Position numbers and translations under genes: made by a program. A model generated the notes under the pieces. It saw only the letters and a program-made list of their open reading frames with translations. It was not told the DNA's origin and searched no databases. Source: Tubulanus polymorphus (lineage: Eukaryota > Nemertea > Palaeonemertea > Tubulaniformes > Tubulanidae). From it: a stretch of 60,000 nt of DNA. Of the stretch, positions 55,433-60,000 are shown in pieces. Within the stretch, counting starts at the first letter, position 1. Each line of letters begins with the position of its first letter. The stretch spans positions 9,426,501-9,486,500 of the forward strand of contig NC_134035.1 of NCBI RefSeq assembly GCF_964204645.1, given 5' to 3'.

Positions 55433-55705
55433 CAGGGGCGGATCCAGAAATTTTGAATAGGGGTTCCAAAATATCCGAGACATACAAGTAATTGGTACAT
55501 GGACAGAGCGCTGTAGACGCAAAGTCTTGAGGGGGTTTGGGTGGACAAAATGATTTGTAAAAATAGATCATTTTCGGCGAATCTATAGCGAGTGATTCTA
55601 GAAAAAAATGACCGACAATAATTTAACACTGTGTGTAACTTTCTTAAGCCCGGTTGTGGAAATGTTATCTTGGCAGGGGCGCTAAAGCCTCTGGACCCGC
55701 CGCTG
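55433..55705. mobile_element. hAT-like MITE, ~273 bp
   Basis: CAGGGGCGGATCCAGAAATT at the left and CCTCTGGACCCGCCGCTG at the right are inverted with several mismatches. The left end matches 42062 and 52622. The AGGGGCGCTAAAG string near 55676 suggests a second end or a nested copy. Confidence 0.6.
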
Positions 55706-56164
55706 AGAAAATTAGAATGATTTACTTCTCGACCAATTTATTCCCTATAAACTGTTTTAGTCCCGAGAGCGTATTTAGATGTTTCGTACGCGAAAACGGC
55801 ATCGGTGAGCATGTGGTTGAAATGTCAATTTTCCGTAACACGCATATTCGTCTCGTCAAGACGGTGTGTGCTCAACGTCGGCTCGGTAATTCAAACGGAG
55901 AAACAATACGGCTTATAGAAGCTAGAACAATATACCCGCGGAAGATCTTTATAAACGGAGCTGACTCACGGGCAGTCTAAAGTAGATAATTGGCCGACGA
56001 CGGACGAAAATTCCTACATCTCAAATAACGAGGTAAACGAAAGAAACGCCATGATCACATTAACCGTGTAGATGTTTGGTTGTCATGCAAGCTCGCGGTT
56101 CTCATTTCATTCTCTTGTAAAATGAGGAAGGATTTCTACATCGAGTATGAATTTAATTTTTATA
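55706..56164. other. Unassigned stretch
   Basis: The 108-codon plus frame 55654-55980 begins inside the MITE and has no other support. Confidence 0.4.
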
Positions 56165-56370
56165 AAGAGAATCCCGCGATAATAACGACAAAATCAAGTC
56201 CGAAAATATTTCCTTAAGCTGGTAATTTAGTCGACGTTTCCTATTCTAATAGTCATACTGAGTTACAACAGAAAATAGATGACTAACTCAGTATTCCTGA
56301 AGATGATTATTGGATTATAGTCAGGAAACGTTGAATAAACTACTGGCTCAAGGAAACATTTTCGGACTTG
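56165..56370. mobile_element. Family A element with both inverted halves
   Basis: GAGAATCCCGCGATAATAAC, AAGTCCGAAAATATTTCCTT, AGCTGGTAATTTAGTCGACG then, after a central ACTGAGTTAC...ACTCAGTATTCCTGAAGATG, the opposite half ends AATAAACTACTGGCTCAAGG and AAACATTTTCGGACTT. The outer right TIR (GGATTCTCGTTATAT) is missing. Confidence 0.7.
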
Positions 56371-59300
56371 ACAACATGGATATAGTTTTTTTTTATGGAC
56401 GGTTATCAGTTAGATTTTTTCGCCGCGGCAAATTCGTTCTAATGACTATTTCAACTTATCGGCTGGCCTAGCTCAATCAGTTTTGGTGGTACATTATGAT
56501 GGTCCATTCATGGACGAATAAACAGTTTACGTCCACGGTCCATTCTGGTCCCATTAAGACTTTTATTGTCAGGTATGTACTACCTTAACTGACTGAACAG
56601 ACACCCGATATTCGTTCAAGTTATATCAAAATAGACATGAGACTGCGGGTATTGCTAGATTAAGAAAATGCAATATACGCGTATATTGATTACTACTGGT
56701 TGGTAAATCGAGAATTTAATATTCGATGCCTAAAACCTTATTTTTCTATTTATCCATAGTTGTGCATGCTTTTAACCGGGGAAAAAATCGGCGAATTTTC
56801 TCGAGAGATCCATGCCATGAATAAGCGATGTCACGATCTTAATTTTCCTCTTTGATTAGTCGCCGGAACATCAAGTGAAATTCTTAAGTTTACTCGTGAA
56901 ATATATGTAACCGCCAAAAGGCTAAGTGTTGAAAGACTCTTTGAAGGCTTATACAAAATCAAACGTGATGATTGTAGTTAGCAGCGATATGCGCGCATAT
57001 ACGCAATTACTGATTTCAAAGGTGTTACTATTACCTAAAAGCGATCGGTTAAATGAGTAAATTAGGCGTGATGTTTTTACTATTATGTATCGGTGGTTGA
57101 TCGTGCTGCCGGTGTTTGTGAGGTAACACCCGAGATGAATAACATAAACACGAATATACCACGTCATCGACAATGATCACCAAACCGCGATAAATCATTC
57201 GCTGTATAAATATAACTTCTGGATCAGACCAAAAATGGCCATACCGCTGTTTGCTGTTCTTGGGAGTGGCTCCGTGTATTTTTGACGAGTTTTTTTTTTA
57301 ACACTCGTCGAAAGAAAAAAAAAACAAAAGCAGAAATTGCTCGTGGACATGTTCGTTATTTTCTAATTTTTTTTTCGCGAACATCCACCCAAATATTTGT
57401 AATCACATACCGTTCAAATATCTAAATGTCGAACGTACAAAATGATGAATATCCAGTGCCCGAAGCGTCGGCAATCGTCGTTTCATCAACGGATTTCCGA
57501 TCGATTCGGAGCACACGCGAATATTTAGTCGTATTCGGTTTATTAGTGGTTCGGTGTTGTTCGCACGGGCGTAACATGTAAAACCGTTTGAGTTATTTCA
57601 TTCACATGTGACATTTTCATTCACCAACGCGTAAATCAATCGGCTTCAAAAGATGCAAGAAAAGTCAGTAAATTTTGGCATTTGTCGAAGTGACTTTGTG
57701 TGTTTATACGACTGTCGGCGATTTTACCATTTACGATCAGATCGGTGATTTGTGTAGTCTAAAAACGAAATCGAAGCGCTACTAAAATTGATCTGTGTTT
57801 TGAGGAAAGCGTTGCTTTTGGTATCATCGACGTTAATAACATATTCTAAAGTTTATGGGTCACCATTGTCGTTTTCAAATTTCGTCGATTGTTCAAAACA
57901 GCAGCTTTCCATTTGGCGTTACCCATTTTTCTCTACACGTATTTCGTATTTCTCAACCTATGGCTACAGTGATGGCCTTGTCTTATTGACATCTAGGCAT
58001 ATTGTTGTCCAAGAATAAAATGGCATTCATATCTTCATAACTTAGTTGTGTCGGTGATACTTTATACACTCATCTCAAGATGGCCGCAACTTACAAACGG
58101 GCAACGCTAGCGAATATTCGATTTCCTAAATCCAATCACTCGTCGTGATCGTGTATAATCTCGCCCCGATTCGACCGTGAACGGAGAAAAAAGACGCGGC
58201 GATGATTCGCTTAATAATAAGAAAACGCTCGGCGCTGTTACAACTCAGACCGGTGACTCACAGAACGGACCGCACTAAACACGCGTAATCCCTGAAAATA
58301 CAGTTCGGCGCGCGACGATCGCCTAGCGCATCTCGGTGCCCTTTACCATTTCGTTTGAAATATTATCCGACTTCAATTACACCAACTACTAATTGAAAAA
58401 CGCGGCAGCAGCGCGCGCACTCTCTCAGATTCAAAAGAGCCATTTCATTTCATCTTAATTACTCCGTTATAGTCACGACGTTTATTGAATATACTATATA
58501 CAAATCTGAAGCGAGCGATGACTCAAAACGAATGAATGAATGAATTTGATGATGAATCACCAGTAACGAATAACGGTGACTGTTATATAGGCTTTCCATA
58601 GAAATACTTGTGTGAATACTTGTTGAGATTTTGGCTGAATTAATAAGGGTCTCTAGGACTGCTTGATTCCTTTTAAAAACTCATTCTAAACAGAATGCTC
58701 TTTTGCTTGAAACTCTTTTAATTTGAGCAAATTGTCAGAATATCCTTCAGAACTCCTCCAATTTAGAGAAATAGGCAATAAGAAATTTTTTAATGTATGT
58801 AAATGAATGCCTAAATATGTACAGTTGGGACGAGGATTTTTTTAACCCTATTAGGCGGTTACCGAATAAAAGAAATCGCGTTTAGTGCGCAAAGGATAAA
58901 AATTTGCTTACACAACCACCGAAATAACGGTTTACCAAGATAAACAGTACTGATTTAGGAGAAAGCACAGTATGAGATATGATGTGATGCAGACACTTCT
59001 TCGAAATTTGAACTTTTTTCCCTTAACAACTTCTCAATATCCAGGCCCTGACCGATCTGCAGCGGCCCTGTTCAAATGTTGTTTTAGAAATATGATAGAT
59101 ACGCACTGCATGTATAAGATACCGAGATTACCGCGGCAATTTCATCGTGATGTCGAACTATTTATGAGAATCAAACTTTTGTTCGCCGTAATGAAATAAT
59201 TAGTAAAATGCCGATGTCGAAACTGTGCCACTTGTCACTCGGGGTCGTCAACGGATCCGCCTGCATTAATTAACTTCTGTTAATGACCCGTGTATATATT

Positions 59301-60000
59301 TGCATAATAACGAATAAATCAATTTGAAACATTACGACGCTGCTGCCCTTTTGGCGCTGATAACAACAGTTTGTAATGAATATCCAGGCGCCTATAGACA
59401 TTTCACAAATACTCGTCAATCATTCGGCACGTACTTTACACCCATAAATACATAAGAAGAAAGTAAAAATCGAGACCTTTTTAAGCCGAAGAAACAAATG
59501 TCTAATGTTACAGGCATTTAGTGTTTTTGTATAGTTCATAAAAACTCATCGAGTTAGAATAACCACATACATTGATTGATACATGATGCTATCCCGCTTC
59601 TATCGGTTGCAATAATTTAACCAGTTCAGTATCGGGAATTTGAATATCTTGAAAATGTTATCAAACTGATTTGACTCGACAGATTTACCAAGGCGTCTTC
59701 CACCTCGCTGTTCTCCAAGTTCGAAGAGCGAGGATATGGTTTAGTTCGTTCGGAATATTGCATCTTCGAACGTATTCGAACTATAGTGTATGACGTGATC
59801 AAACTATTTCGGCTAGTTTTTTCATCCCGCATTCTAAAGACGAAAATGTTTTTAACAATTTGTTTTTGAAAACGCGTTCACAACGACAACTCGTGTTCCT
59901 TTTAGAATCGGTTTTCAAACTTGTTATCTACAAAACGAACCTCGTCGGTGTGTTGTTCTTTGTGTCGGGTCACAATACGTGTTTGTGTCTGGAGAAAAAT
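56371..60000. other. Unassigned 3.6-kb stretch
   Basis: AT-rich sequence with no repeat family match and no splice-bounded minus-strand segment. A (T)n/(A)n hairpin-like pair with GACGAG...CTCGTC lies near 57282-57311. Frames at 56949, 57788, 58972 and 59626 are of chance length. Confidence 0.45.

Overview
The window looks like nuclear DNA from an invertebrate animal, probably a marine one and perhaps a spiralian such as a mollusc, annelid or nemertean. The sequence is AT-rich but full of CpG. It has no long open frame, no operon layout and no recognisable rRNA or intact tRNA gene. It does have GT..AG splice signals, one possible poly(A) signal, tRNA-derived SINE heads, many short terminal-inverted-repeat (MITE-like) elements and several minisatellites. 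The taxonomic guess is inference from repeat style. I recognise no protein by name, and nothing here encodes a transposase or reverse transcriptase.

The main coding signal is a set of short minus-strand open segments. Each begins with ATG and runs into a good splice donor on the minus strand. They end at 1036, 5634, 6671, 8554, 28976, 29180, 30906, 34165, 36145, 44091, 44874 and 55316. In every one the donor leaves two bases of a split codon (phase 2). For all but the one at 30906, phase 2 is the only phase of the three with an ATG-started frame. The best are 8554-8675 (40 codons) and 44091-44212 (leader, acceptor tract, 27 codons). The simplest reading is the 5' part of one large minus-strand gene with many alternative first exons that all join a common exon beyond the left edge. 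Its identity cannot be read from these short N-termini.

A second possible minus-strand unit lies at 44.55-45.1 kb: an exon, a 56-72 base intron, a terminal exon with stop, and an AATAAA about 60 bases after the stop. It may be a small gene inside the large intron, or a chance arrangement.

Repeats fill much of the rest. They include a fold-back family built on a hammerhead-like core (CTGAWGA, stem-loop, GAAA), four copies of a ~340-bp element, and MITEs of several types (5.0, 12.1, 15.9, 25.8, 29.1, 41.2, 42.2, 52.6 and 55.4 kb). There are also tRNA-like SINE heads, a 41-bp minisatellite at 23.4-24.1 kb, a 42-bp tandem at 22.5 kb, a ~46-bp minisatellite at 30.5 kb, a worn ~80-bp tandem at 42.5 kb and a 152-bp (CTCCCT)n tract at 39.95 kb. 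Between these I see only intron-like or intergenic sequence. All coordinates and counts were made by eye.
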